A program made the translations under genes and the position numbers. The notes beneath the pieces were generated by a model that was not told the origin of the DNA, searched no databases, and was given only the letters and a program-made list of their open reading frames with translations. From assembly GCA_037953745.1 (NCBI GenBank), contig JBAKBP010003240.1:1-64000 (forward strand): a stretch of DNA of 64,000 nucleotides. Reading direction: 5' to 3'. The stretch is from Lithodes maja. Its lineage: Eukaryota; Arthropoda; Malacostraca; Decapoda; Lithodidae. Positions 55,944 to 64,000 of the stretch are shown here, in pieces; within the stretch, counting starts at the first letter, position 1, and every line of letters begins with the position of its first letter.

Positions 55944-56297
55944 TCATATCACCCCAGCCCTCTGCAGATAGAGGTCAATCCTTCCCTTGAAAGCGTTTAT
56001 TGTGTCGCTCTCCACCACTTTCGCTGGTAGTTTATTCCACTCTGTCGCCACACTGTAGGTGAAGAAACTCTTTGTGACATCTAGGTTTGCCTTTTTGGTT
56101 TTTAATTTCATTCCATTTCCGCGAGTTTGATTAGTATTGTTTAATGTGAATAGTGCATTTACATCGACTTTGTCGAAACCTTTTAGTATCTTAAAGCACT
56201 CAATAAGCTGACCCCTCAACCTCCTCTTTTTTAATGAGAACAGGTTCAATCGTTTAAGTCTTTCTTCATATGGTTTATTTCTTAATGAGGGTATCAT
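55944..56297 (-). pseudogene. LINE reverse transcriptase C-terminal fragment (family A relative)
   Basis: The minus-strand frame from 56297 reads 'MIPSLRNKPYEERLKRLNLF', 'RRLRGQLIECFKILKG', 'TRGNGMKLKTKKAN' and 'ATEWNKLPAKVVESDTINAFK', ending 'LYLQRAGVI' and a stop at 55944-55946. It aligns with the end of family A but differs at many positions, so it is a distinct family. The 5' end abuts a (CT)n tract (seen as GA on the plus strand). After the stop there is only an A-rich tail of about 25 bases, then CA/TATG repeats, so the element has almost no 3' UTR. Confidence 0.83.
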
Positions 56298-56435
56298 GAG
56301 AGAGAGAGAGCGAGAGAGCGAGAGAGAGAGAGAATATAACGAAGGCGAGCAAACCGAAGTGAAAAAGAGGACACGGAAACAGACCTTACGCCGCGAATGA
56401 GAGGGTCGGCAGTAGATATATGAAATAAAACAAAC

Positions 56436-56520
<85 letters not shown>

Positions 56521-56729
56521 GAAAGAGAGCGCGAGAGAGAGAGAGAGAGCACGAGAGAGAGAGCACGAGAGAGAGAGCGCGAGAGAGAGAGAGAACTAAA
56601 GTGAACAAGAGGACATAGAAACACAGACCTCACGCCGCGAAGGAGAGGGTCGGCAGTAGATAGAGGAAGTAAATCCAACAGGACGGAGAGAGAGAGAGTT
56701 AATTACCCTATATGGTCTGAGGGAGGTCT
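56298..56729. repeat. (GA)n microsatellite holding two copies of a 100-bp unit
   Basis: Two related segments ('aagaggacacggaaacagacc...cgccgcgaatgagagggtcggcagtagata' at about 56345-56440 and again at about 56590-56690) are embedded in long GA tracts. The arrangement looks like duplication of unit plus flanking microsatellite. Confidence 0.8.
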
Positions 56730-56965
56730 TTTAGGGCGCCCCCCTGTTTCGCTCCATTAGCTTGGAGTTTTCAAGACGTTTCATCCCTTTTTGGCGATAA
56801 TTAGACGTTTGAACACATTCAGGCGTAGAATATATCTGGGCGCGCGATAGCGATCCATTAACTTCGGTCGGGACATTTTTATAACGAAAAACAATAATAT
56901 ACAAATTTATCTTTAATTAGGATGGCCATTTTCTAGTTTGAAAGAAGTCTGGGAAGGGTTTTTTG
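56730..56965 (-). mobile_element. Degraded MITE family 2 relative
   Basis: In inverted orientation it keeps 'gctccattag', 'aagacgtttcatccctttttggcg', 'gcgcgcgatagcgatcc', 'cggtcgggacattttt' and 'gtacaaatttat'-like blocks. Ends are not definable. Confidence 0.5.
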
Positions 56966-57096
56966 TTAGTCTAGGGGTCAAACTAAAATACATTGCTAAA
57001 AAGTGGCAAAATCAAGCAAAACCCTCAATATTAATCAAACAAAATATCATAATAACCCCCAAGACGTCGGTCCAGATAGTGTTACCATGAGGAGGA

Positions 57097-57314
57097 TAAA
57101 GCCGGTATCACACGAGAGTTTTTATAGTCAACATTCTATAATCAACTTTTTTCTGTCAACATTTCTGGAATATTTTGCCCTGGTAACGGAAACTAGACTG
57201 ATGATAGATGACTTTAGCCAAAATAAATATGTTAAATGTTGACCTCATAAGATGCCAGACCAGTGTTGAGCATAAATGTTGAGGGAAAAAGCACTCGTGT
57301 GATACCGGTCTTAA
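57097..57314. mobile_element. MITE family 4 (TAA TSD), complete copy
   Basis: A 212-bp element at 57100-57311 with termini AGCCGGTATCACACGAG and CTCGTGTGATACCGGTCT, flanked by TAA at 57097-57099 and 57312-57314. A second copy at 63175-63385 is flanked by TTA. TWA three-base duplications fit PIF/Harbinger elements (inference). Confidence 0.75.
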
Positions 57315-57516
57315 GGGGCGGAGGGCAGAGTGGCAGAATCAGGGAATACATCTCGGAGGCGGGTAAAATTGTCATGAATAACAGTTTCGGAACTAAACCA
57401 ATTTCTGTATAAAACGAAATATTCTCTTCATAACCAAAACAAATATGGTTATTAAATTGATAACTTATGCTAAGTAGACACAATTATCAGCGAGATTGTC
57501 ACCGAGAATTGGTTCC
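57315..57516. other. No recognised feature
   Basis: AT-rich DNA between two MITEs. Confidence 0.5.
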
Positions 57517-57731
57517 TTAACCCATGCAGTACCAGGGTCGTCTTTTTCATCAGATTCTGGCAACTATTAGACGATTTTATTGAGCTTAGGAAGGACCTGT
57601 AACAACAATAAGGCTTCAATATATCTCAACCAACCCTTTTAACTACCGCAGATCCTTCCTAGGCTGCATAATATCGTCAAAATATAGCTGGAATCAAATA
57701 TGGCACACGTCGCTGGTACTCAAAGGGTTAA
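57517..57731. mobile_element. MITE family 1 (TTAA type), complete copy
   Basis: It is bounded by TTAA at 57517-57520 and 57728-57731, starts TTAACCC and ends GGGTTAA, and is colinear with the copy at 25514. Confidence 0.85.
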
Positions 57732-57756
57732 TCTATAAACCTATAAATCTATGACG

Positions 57757-57895
57757 TAGATGTGTGTGAATTTGTGTTTTTTATCTGTGTTTATTCGTTG
57801 TTTTATGTTGTTTTTGTGTTTTTGCCTGTTGTTGCTCTGTCTTGAGTCATAATGGGGATTGGGCCTGAGCATATACAGTAGATAGAATAGATAGA
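57757..57895 (+). mobile_element. LINE family D, 3' UTR-only copy 2
   Basis: It matches the terminal UTR of the element at 37395-38133 ('gtgtttttatctgtgttta', 'gctctgtcttgagtc', 'ggggattgggcctgagcatata'). It ends in GATAGA-type repeats at about 57885-57898. Confidence 0.8.
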
Positions 57896-57940
57896 TTCTA
57901 TTCTATTCTATATACTCAGGCTCGATCCCCACTTTTCCTA
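57896..57940 (-). mobile_element. Second LINE family D tail, tail to tail with the first
   Basis: 'tatatactcaggctcgatccccac' at about 57913-57936 is the reverse complement of the family D 3' end. It faces the preceding copy across ATAG/CTAT repeats; only about 40 bp remain. Confidence 0.6.
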
Positions 57941-58140
57941 TTTATTTATCTTTTTTTTTTTTTTGGTCTTGTAGTCATCTGAATATTACAGCTTTACAAA
58001 CTGTGACCTCTAGTCTTTCGCAATTATGGAAGGACTGGAACGAACGGGCTGTACAATACCACGCACGTTGCCTGGTTGCCTCTTCCCAAATGGGGTTATG
58101 AGAGGTGCTACATGAATATTGCTTAAGCTGCTGTTTCAGT

Positions 58141-58434
58141 CAAGGGGAGATTTTCACTTGAGGATTTTCTTTTCGGACTCCCTTCTCTCTCAGGCTTAGC
58201 TCCATTAGTTTTGAGATTTAAAGACGTTCGCCCCATTAGTTTGGCGATTTTACGACCTTTCGCCCTGTTTCTGTCAATTTTAAGATCTTTCGTGTAATTT
58301 AGGTGTCTAATTTAGGTGGAACCGTACTAGGGACGGGAAATGTTTCTACCGAAAAATGTACACGTTTATCTAGAAGGGAGGCATTTCTATTAAGCCTGAT
58401 GGAGGTCTAAGGAGCAAACTAAAAATCTCCTTAA
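58141..58434 (-). mobile_element. MITE family 2 copy, inverted
   Basis: The left end 'aaggggagattttcacttgag' and right end 'aaatctccTTAA' (58431-58434) fit the family termini. Inside are 'gccccattagtttggcgatttta', 'aggtgtctaatttagg' and 'ttctaccgaaaaatgtaca'. The GGCC hairpin has decayed. Confidence 0.75.
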
Positions 58435-58846
58435 TGAACGTTGTATATTGACCGTATGACAACACTTATCATAGCAGCATATTAGTTTAAACACACCACA
58501 ATACAGGTTCTCAATAGGCTAATAGGATATCCTGTTAATGAACGTTGTATATTGACCGTATGACAACACTTATCATAGCAGCATATTAGTTTAAACACAC
58601 CACAATACAGGTTCTCAATAGGCTAATAGGATATCCTGTTAATGAACGTTGTATATTGACCGTATGACAACACTTATCATAGCAGCATATTAGTTTAAAC
58701 ACACCACAATACAGGTTCTCAATAGGCTAATAGGATATCCTGTTAATGAACGTTGTATATTGACCGTATGACAACACTTATCATAGTAGCATATTAGTTT
58801 AAACACACCACAATACAGGTTCTCAATAGGCTAATAGGATATCGTA
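58431..58846 (+). repeat. 104-bp tandem repeat, four copies
   Basis: Units begin 'ttaatgaacgttgtatattg' at 58431, 58535, 58639 and 58743 and are virtually identical. The first unit begins with the terminal TTAA of the preceding MITE. Confidence 0.96.
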
Positions 58847-58947
58847 GACTTACACACTGGAAGGTACAGGGACATCATGAGATTTAGCATTGACTATATA
58901 TATTTCGTGTTGTTGAAATAACTTAGAAAAGTTTGACAGAATGAATA

Positions 58948-59150
58948 TAAACACCATACGAGGAGGAGCACTTTATTGACAACGTTTCCCTGAAAAGATA
59001 TCTGCGAAACGTTGTCAATATCTGCGAAACGTTGTCAATATCTGCGAAACGTTGTCAATATCTGCGAAACGTTGTCAATATCTGCGAAACGTTGTCAATA
59101 TCTGCGAAACGTTGTCATTAAAGTGCACCTCCTCATATGGTGTTTATATT
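58948..59150. mobile_element. Inverted-repeat element with a core of 20-bp tandem repeats
   Basis: 'ataaacaccatacgaggagg', 'agcactttattgacaacgttt' on the left and their reverse complements ('aaacgttgtcattaaagtgc', 'cctcatatggtgtttat') on the right flank six copies of 'tatctgcgaaacgttgtcaa' at about 58999-59118. The repeat unit contains the inner end of the inverted repeat ('aaacgttgtca'). Confidence 0.8.
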
Positions 59151-59494
59151 ATATATATTTCCTCAGATTATTCATATATCTGAAGGACTTAATTTAATTT
59201 TAAATGAATGAATACATAATTAAGTACTCATTAAAAATTGTCAGCTACATAAACAACTGCACAAAATTACATGGAATATTAAAATGAAATATTTCAATGC
59301 AGCCTTATTTTGCCCGTACATTAGTCAGTCGTAACCAGGCCTAACTTTATCTGAATTATCCAATTTCCTCAAAGTTACCCCGAGTATCTCCCAAACAACC
59401 CTAATTCAATGTTGGCCCCTCGGGGGGGAAAAAAAAAAAAAAAATAGTGCTACCAGCCTCCACTCTACCTCCCCATTAGAGAGCCAGTTATAGG
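59151..59494. other. No recognised feature
   Basis: AT-rich DNA; G and A homopolymers at about 59421-59443. Confidence 0.5.
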
Positions 59495-59712
59495 GAGGGT
59501 TTGGTAAGAGTTGTGTTATCGGGCGTACCACTATACCGACATACAACATAAATAATCTATAAATACTTAACCTAACTAAAAAGCCTAACCTAACCTAGTA
59601 TTCTCATTACTACATGAATACTAGGTTAGGTTAGGTTAATGTTTTAGAGAGCTCGAGTTATGCTGTATGTTGGTAGCGGTACGCCAGATATCACAACTCT
59701 TACCGAGGGTTT
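59495..59712. mobile_element. MITE family 5, complete, with 8-bp TSD
   Basis: A 202-bp palindromic element at 59503-59704 with termini GGTAAGAGTTGTG and CACAACTCTTACC, flanked by the perfect duplication GAGGGTTT (59495-59502, 59705-59712). The arms run about 47 bp with roughly 85 per cent identity. The centre holds 'aacctaacctagtatt' and its reverse complement, a sequence also present in the 194-bp array at 26540-27460. An 8-bp duplication and GG terminus would fit hAT or Merlin-type elements (inference). Confidence 0.83.
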
Positions 59713-59734
59713 CAATGTACAGTACAGTCGACCC

Positions 59735-59998
59735 CCTAGATCCCCCCTCAAGAACAAATTGTAAATTTTTCGATAGAAAAAAGTCCCGGCCGCAGGCCGA
59801 TTTCTCTTCAAATTACAGGCTCGCTTTCGCTCGCCAGGAAAAAGTCGACACCTAAATGGCACGGAAGGTCTTGAAATGCTACGAAAGGTTTTAAAATTGA
59901 CGGACTAATGGGCCGTACGTCTTAAATTATAAAAACCAATGGGGCAAAACACGAGGGAGAAAGGGGCCAAAAAACCCAGCCCATCCCCCTATAAGCCA
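59735..59998 (+). mobile_element. MITE family 2 copy, degraded ends
   Basis: Family blocks in order: 'gtaaatttttcgatagaaaa', the hairpin CGGCC-GCA-GGCCG at 59787-59799, 'acaggctcgctttcgctcgcc', 'gacacctaaatggcacg', 'caatggggcaaaacacgagg'. The right end is 'cccatccccctataag', one change from a TTAA-type border. Confidence 0.75.
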
Positions 59999-60147
59999 AT
60001 TACCTATATACAAATGAAAAAGGCAAAGGCCAGAAAATAACCAACTATACTGGGTTTGTTTTCAGCTGACGATAATTTGAATCCCTTAGCAGCTAATGTC
60101 TGGATATTTAATGGAAATATAAGATACTACTATGTCTCTGGAGCATA

Positions 60148-60361
60148 TTAACCCTTTCTGCACCGGATACGTCTTTTGGGCTTTATTCTGGCTACTATTA
60201 CACCATTATATTCAGTCTAAAAAGGCCCTCCAGCAATTAATAGGCTTCCAAATACCTTGTTTAACCCTTTTTACTACCACAAATCCTTCTTAACTGCACA
60301 AAATCGTCTAAATATAGCTAGAATAAAAGGAAAAAGACGTCATCGGTATAGAAGGGGTTAA
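60148..60361 (+). mobile_element. MITE family 1 (TTAA type), complete copy
   Basis: 214 bp, TTAA at 60148-60151 and 60358-60361, termini TTAACCCTTTCTGCACCGG and CGGTATAGAAGGGGTTAA. Its right TTAA is also the left TTAA of the next element. Confidence 0.9.
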
Positions 60362-60701
60362 GGGGAGGTTTCTAGTGTGTTGCTTAGACCTCCATCAAAC
60401 TTAAAATTACATCCCCGAGAGGCCTAGACCCCCTTTCAAGATAAATATGTACATTTTTCGGTAGATAAATTTCCCGGCCGAAGGCCGATTTCTCTTAAGT
60501 TACAGGCTCGCTATCGCTCGCCAGGACAAAATCGACACCTAAATGGAACGAAAGGTCTTAAAATTGACAGAAATGGGGCGAAAGTGATTAAAATAGCCAA
60601 ACTAACGGGGCAAACGTCTTAAAATATCAAAAGCAATGGGGCTAAACATGAGGGAGAAGGAAGTTCGAACAGAAATCCCTCAAGTGGAAACCTCCCCTTA
60701 A
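60358..60701 (+). mobile_element. MITE family 2, complete copy
   Basis: 344 bp between TTAA at 60358-60361 and 60698-60701, with termini TTAAGGGGAGGTTTC and GAAACCTCCCCTTAA. Internal marks are 'cagaaatggggcg', 'ggctcgctatcgctcgccagg' and the hairpin CGGCC-GAA-GGCCG at 60475-60487. No ORF. Confidence 0.9.
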
Positions 60702-60825
60702 GACCAAGTTTATATAATGACCACCATATTTTTATCACTACACAATCTTCGAAATAACTGATAAATCTTAATGGGAATTTTGCAACTTACCGTCAGTTGA
60801 AAAGAAAGAGTGTGTAGTGGGCAGG

Positions 60826-61159
60826 TTAAGGGGAGGTTTCCACTTGAGGATTTTTTTTTCGAACTTCCTTCTCCCTCATGTATAGCCCCATTGCTTTTGA
60901 GATTTTAAGACGTTTGCCCCATTAGTTTGGTGATTTTAATAACTTTCGCCCCATTTCTGTCAATGTTAAGACCTTCGTGCCGTTTAGGTGTCTATTTTGT
61001 CCTGGCGAGCGATAGCGAGCCTGTAACTTAAGAGGAATCGGCCTTCGGCCGGGACATTTTCTACCGAAAAATGTACATATTTATATTGAAAGGAGGTCTA
61101 GGGGATGTAATTTTGAGCTTGATGGAGGTCTAAGCAACACACTAGAAACCTCCCCTTAA
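60826..61159 (-). mobile_element. MITE family 2, complete copy, inverted
   Basis: 334 bp between TTAA at 60826-60829 and 61156-61159; by eye over 90 per cent identical to the preceding copy in reverse orientation. The hairpin is at 61039-61051. Confidence 0.9.
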
Positions 61160-61263
61160 GGGGGACAAGCGAGGTGGGCTCCCTTAACACTTTGAATAGC
61201 CACATCAAGTATAGATGTACAGTCACGAACATGAAAATAATTCCGTAATTTACTTCCTTATAT
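61160..61263. other. MITE family 3 end fragment and spacer
   Basis: 'gacaagcgaggtgggctccctTAA' at about 61165-61190 is the terminal piece of family 3, sitting directly beside the family 2 border. The rest of the 104 bp is unassigned. Confidence 0.55.
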
Positions 61264-61477
61264 TTAACCCCTTCTATACCGGCGAAGGCTTTTGTAATAT
61301 ATACTAGCTATATTTAGCCGATTTTGTGCAGCTTAAGAAGGATCTGTGGTAGTAAAAAGGGATAATTAGGATAGTTCGCAGCCCTTTATTACTGGAGGGC
61401 CTTCTTCAACTTAATACCATCGTCTGGATAGAGCTACAATACAATTAAAAACACGTCTCCGGTACAGAAGGGGTTAA
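61264..61477 (-). mobile_element. MITE family 1 (TTAA type), complete copy, inverted
   Basis: 214 bp, TTAA at 61264-61267 and 61474-61477. Internal blocks align with the reverse complement of the 60148 copy ('aaggccctccag', 'ccctttttactaccaca', 'ctgcacaaaatcg'). Confidence 0.9.
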
Positions 61478-62327
61478 ACAGACTAAGAAGTAAACAACAA
61501 GGAAGACTACTGTAAAACCATCGTTCCTAACCCTTCCCATGTATGGCCTCCGCTACCCCTCGGTCCACATTATAGAGACCCTGAGGAGAGAGGCAGAGAG
61601 ACCGGCCAACCGTCCTCCATATTGGGACCCATGGTGTCACTGGTCAAACATACCTCTGCTGCCTTGGGAGGGGAGGGAGAGAGGGGGCACGTAATTCGTA
61701 TATATCATAGGCTACCCAGGCTACTTGTGCCGTCAATGCGTCGGATGGTTAAACAAGAACAAATAGTAATATATATTTATAACAAAATATATATATATAT
61801 ATATAACAATAAACGACTAAGTGCAAAGACCGCCGGCATTCCTCTGCAGGCTAATATATAAATACAGAAATATATTAAAAAAATAAATATATAAACTAAA
61901 AACTTGTCTATGTGTTGGAGTCCCCCCTCAAAGTCATAACCTTGTCCCTTGAGGTCTGACCTAGTGTCTGGTGGTCTCTATGGTCTAGGCTAGTCCCCCA
62001 GGGCCATATATATCACTACTTCTCTTCCCTCCCTCCCTCCCTCCCTCCCTCCCTCCCTCCCTCCCTCCTTTGAGTTGGGCCGCCTTTGATTTGGTCTTTA
62101 TTCTTGCTTACTTTTTTTTTCTGTTCTCGTTTTTCCAACTTTAATTTCTTCATCTCTATCTCTCTTTCTCTCCGCACATACATACATACACACACACACA
62201 CAACCACAACACATCTCTCTCTCTCTCTCTCTCTCCACACACACACAAGAGGTTGTGTGTTTATCGGTACATATCAATTTGGTGCATGCTTACGAGTACA
62301 TTTTTCGATTTTTAAACCTAAATTACA
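61478..62327. repeat. Intergenic DNA with CCCT, CT and CA microsatellites
   Basis: 61478-62020 shows nothing recognisable apart from a short TA run at about 61785-61803. (CCCT)n lies at 62028-62068 and CT/CA tracts at 62155-62250. Confidence 0.75.
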
Positions 62328-62367
62328 CTAACCTAACCTAACCTAACCTAACCTAACCTAACCTACC
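62328..62367. repeat. Short telomere-type (CCTAA)n run
   Basis: About eight copies of CCTAA, the arthropod telomere motif, followed by unrelated DNA. It is interstitial. Confidence 0.92.
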
Positions 62368-62504
62368 CGAAAACACTCCATTTCAACGTATTTTAAAGAG
62401 GTGTGTACCGATTAACTGTCGCCCCAAACCTCATGTACCTGTAAACCTACAAATATCCAGAGATTTGTACCAATAAACACACAACCGCTTGGCCACACAC
62501 ACAC

Positions 62505-62770
62505 ACACACACGAGGGGTCGGGGGTTCAATCCCCCGGCTGGGCGGAGACAAATTGGGCTTGTCTCCTTTCATGTGTTAGCCTCAGTTCACCTAGCTGTA
62601 AATAGGTACCTGGAATAAGTGGACGACGTTGTGACGTCCCATCTGGGGTTGGCAAAAATGGTACAAGGCGAGATGGGTATCATATGGTTCACCTAAGCTG
62701 ATGGCTACCTAAGCCTTCGGGCGAGACGGTACCGTCTATAGTGAGAATGTTACCATACAGATCCACCCTA
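62505..62770 (+). mobile_element. tRNA-derived SINE with conserved core, 5' part replaced by CA repeat
   Basis: A perfect T-arm with B box ('tcgggggttcaatcccccggc' region, 62520-62540) is followed by the body, including the core 'cacctagctgtaaatagg' at 62590-62607, and a region to about 62770. The A-box half is absent; a (CA)n tract takes its place at 62494-62511. I associate this core with widespread decapod SINE-like repeats (from memory, not checked). Confidence 0.7.
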
Positions 62771-62912
62771 AGCCTTCGTTTCCGATGTCGCCAATTGGCT
62801 AAAAATACAGACTACACACACATCCACAGCCATTCCAACGATACATATAACACCTACACATATAGGAGGCGGGAAATAACGAGCATGCTCACTCCCGCAA
62901 TACAACTAGAGT

Positions 62913-62966
<54 letters not shown>

Positions 62967-63171
62967 TTCCATACTACGCAACCACAATCACACCTCACTC
63001 TCTCCTTCCCTTCATCTGCCCCTCCATCTAAAAACAATCTCCATCTGGAATAGCCTCGTTCACACCCTTACCCATCCTCCTTTCCCTTTGAAACCGCTAA
63101 CCTCGTTATTCTTAAGGGGGGGGGGGGTCACCGTCTTGTTTTGTCTTCCAGGTCACCCCCCTTATGCTATG
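62771..63171. repeat. Intergenic DNA with a (CA)n microsatellite
   Basis: (CA)n at 62918-62965 and a G tract at 63116-63127. No gene is visible. Confidence 0.8.
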
Positions 63172-63388
63172 TTATGGTGGTGTCACACGAGCGCTTAATC
63201 CGAGATTTTTCGTTGAGCAACTTTTGTTCGTACTGTGTTGAGGCTTTTTCGCATTGGAACCGGAAACTAGACGGAAGGTAGATTATGTTAGCTATAGTTA
63301 AATTCGTGTGGAACTTAAATTTTGAGATTGCCATATATAATTGCCAGTAAAAATTGCCGGAAATATTGCTAGTGTGAAACCGACTTTA
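63172..63388. mobile_element. MITE family 4 (TTA TSD), copy 2
   Basis: A 211-bp element at 63175-63385 with termini TGGTGGTGTCACACGAGC and GCTAGTGTGAAACCGACT, flanked by TTA at 63172-63174 and 63386-63388. It is diverged from the 57100 copy but has the same length and terminal pattern. Confidence 0.7.
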
Positions 63389-63457
63389 TTGAAAAACTGT
63401 CGGGAAACTGTTCCTCTTCATTTGGCGTTTACATAAATTATGTAAACTTTTCCAAAT

Positions 63458-63829
63458 CCAGTTCCATACTTATGTATTGTATGGAAATCCAGTTCCATAC
63501 TTATGTATTGTATGGAAATCCAGTTCCATACTTATGTATTGTATGGAAATCCAGTTCCATACTTATGTATTGTATGGAAATCCAGTTCCATACTTATGTA
63601 TTGTATGGAAATCCAGTTCCATACTTATGTATTGTATGGAAATCCAGTTCCATACTTATGTATTGTATGGAAATCCAGTTCCATACTTATGTATTGTATG
63701 GAAATCCAGTTCCATACTTATGTATTGTATGGAAATCCAGTTCCATACTTATGTATTGTATGGAAATCCAGTTCCATACTTATGTATTGTATGGAAATCC
63801 AGTTCCATACTTATGTATTGTATGGAAAT
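63458..63829 (+). repeat. 31-bp minisatellite, 12 copies
   Basis: The unit 'ccagttccatacttatg' plus 'tattgtatggaaat' repeats every 31 bp without variation. It contains CCATAC...GTATGG. As 31 is not divisible by three and no frame has a stop, all three plus-strand frames are open and encode the same cyclic peptide; none is a gene. Confidence 0.97.
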
Positions 63830-63914
63830 CGAATCCCTCTTTAAGGGGGTAGTGCTTTTGTTTCTATTATACAGTATATATATATATATATTAATTATTT
63901 TGTTTGCCGATTCC

Positions 63915-64000
63915 TTCTAAAATTACAGGCTCGCTTTCGCTCGCCAGGACAAAAATCGACACCTAAATGACACGAAAGGTCTTAATATTGACAAAGACAT
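63915..64000 (+). mobile_element. MITE family 2, partial copy running off the window
   Basis: 'acaggctcgctttcgctcgcc', 'cgacacctaaatgacacg' and 'aaaggtcttaatattgac' are in family order. The left arm is replaced by AT-rich DNA and the right end lies beyond position 64000. Confidence 0.75.

Noticed and set aside
62328..62367. Chromosome end (telomere)
   Set aside because: Only about eight CCTAA units, followed by 1.6 kb of SINE, MITE and minisatellite DNA, so it is interstitial.
63458..63829. Relation of the 31-bp array to the 93-bp satellite (93 = 3 x 31)
   Set aside because: The unit sequences share no similarity, so the number relation is coincidence.
63472..63920. Three overlapping plus-strand ORFs in the 31-bp array
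   Set aside because: All three frames are the same cyclic peptide because the period is not divisible by three and contains no stop.

Overview
This window is repeat-dominated nuclear DNA from an arthropod, most likely a decapod crustacean (inference). The basis is (CCTAA)n telomere-type runs, very abundant GA, CA and TA microsatellites, degraded non-LTR retrotransposons of several clades, tRNA-derived SINEs (one with a 'cacctag..taaataggtacctgg' core that I associate with decapod repeats), and the lack of any bacterial gene layout. I see no operons, rRNA genes or convincing tRNA genes, and only one candidate host reading frame, at 36256.

Layout. Positions 1-22474 are one 93-bp satellite array of about 240 monomers that runs off the left edge. 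A 5'-truncated LINE with a 9-bp target-site duplication interrupts it at 22475-23160, it resumes at 23161-23866, a second LINE interrupts it at 23867-25145, and diverged monomers end it at 25375. From 25.4 to 31.4 kb there are a 75-bp hairpin minisatellite, a 194-bp composite array rich in CCTAACC, a truncated Merlin/ISXO2-like transposase and LINE fragments. A 22-copy array of a 77-bp unit fills 31664-33360. From 34.3 to 40 kb come a broken CR1-like LINE, the unknown 36256 ORF, an RTE-like LINE 3' end and a 575-bp near-perfect palindrome flanked by TA. From 40.8 to 49.1 kb there are GT-rich, 30-bp and 38-bp minisatellites, two long LINE copies joined head to head at about 45715, and TTAA-flanked MITEs. 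From 51.2 to 55.0 kb lies a CR1-like LINE with an uninterrupted endonuclease/reverse transcriptase ORF and a frameshifted esterase-type ORF1. From 55 kb to the end the DNA is packed with small palindromic elements, including a mirrored MITE cluster at 60148-61477.

How the parts relate. At least five families of short inverted-repeat elements can be separated by target-site duplication: two TTAA families (piggyBac-like), a TA element (mariner-like), a TWA family (Harbinger-like) and one element with an 8-bp duplication. Several share a small hairpin whose stem sequence differs between copies while its pairing is kept. Four minisatellite junctions lie 0-14 bp from the terminus of a TTAA element. 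These two patterns are the best candidates here for something not yet described. The long reading frames inside the satellites are by-products of periods divisible by three, or of a consensus without stops; the satellite itself spreads an in-frame stop through its higher-order repeats, so I do not call it coding.
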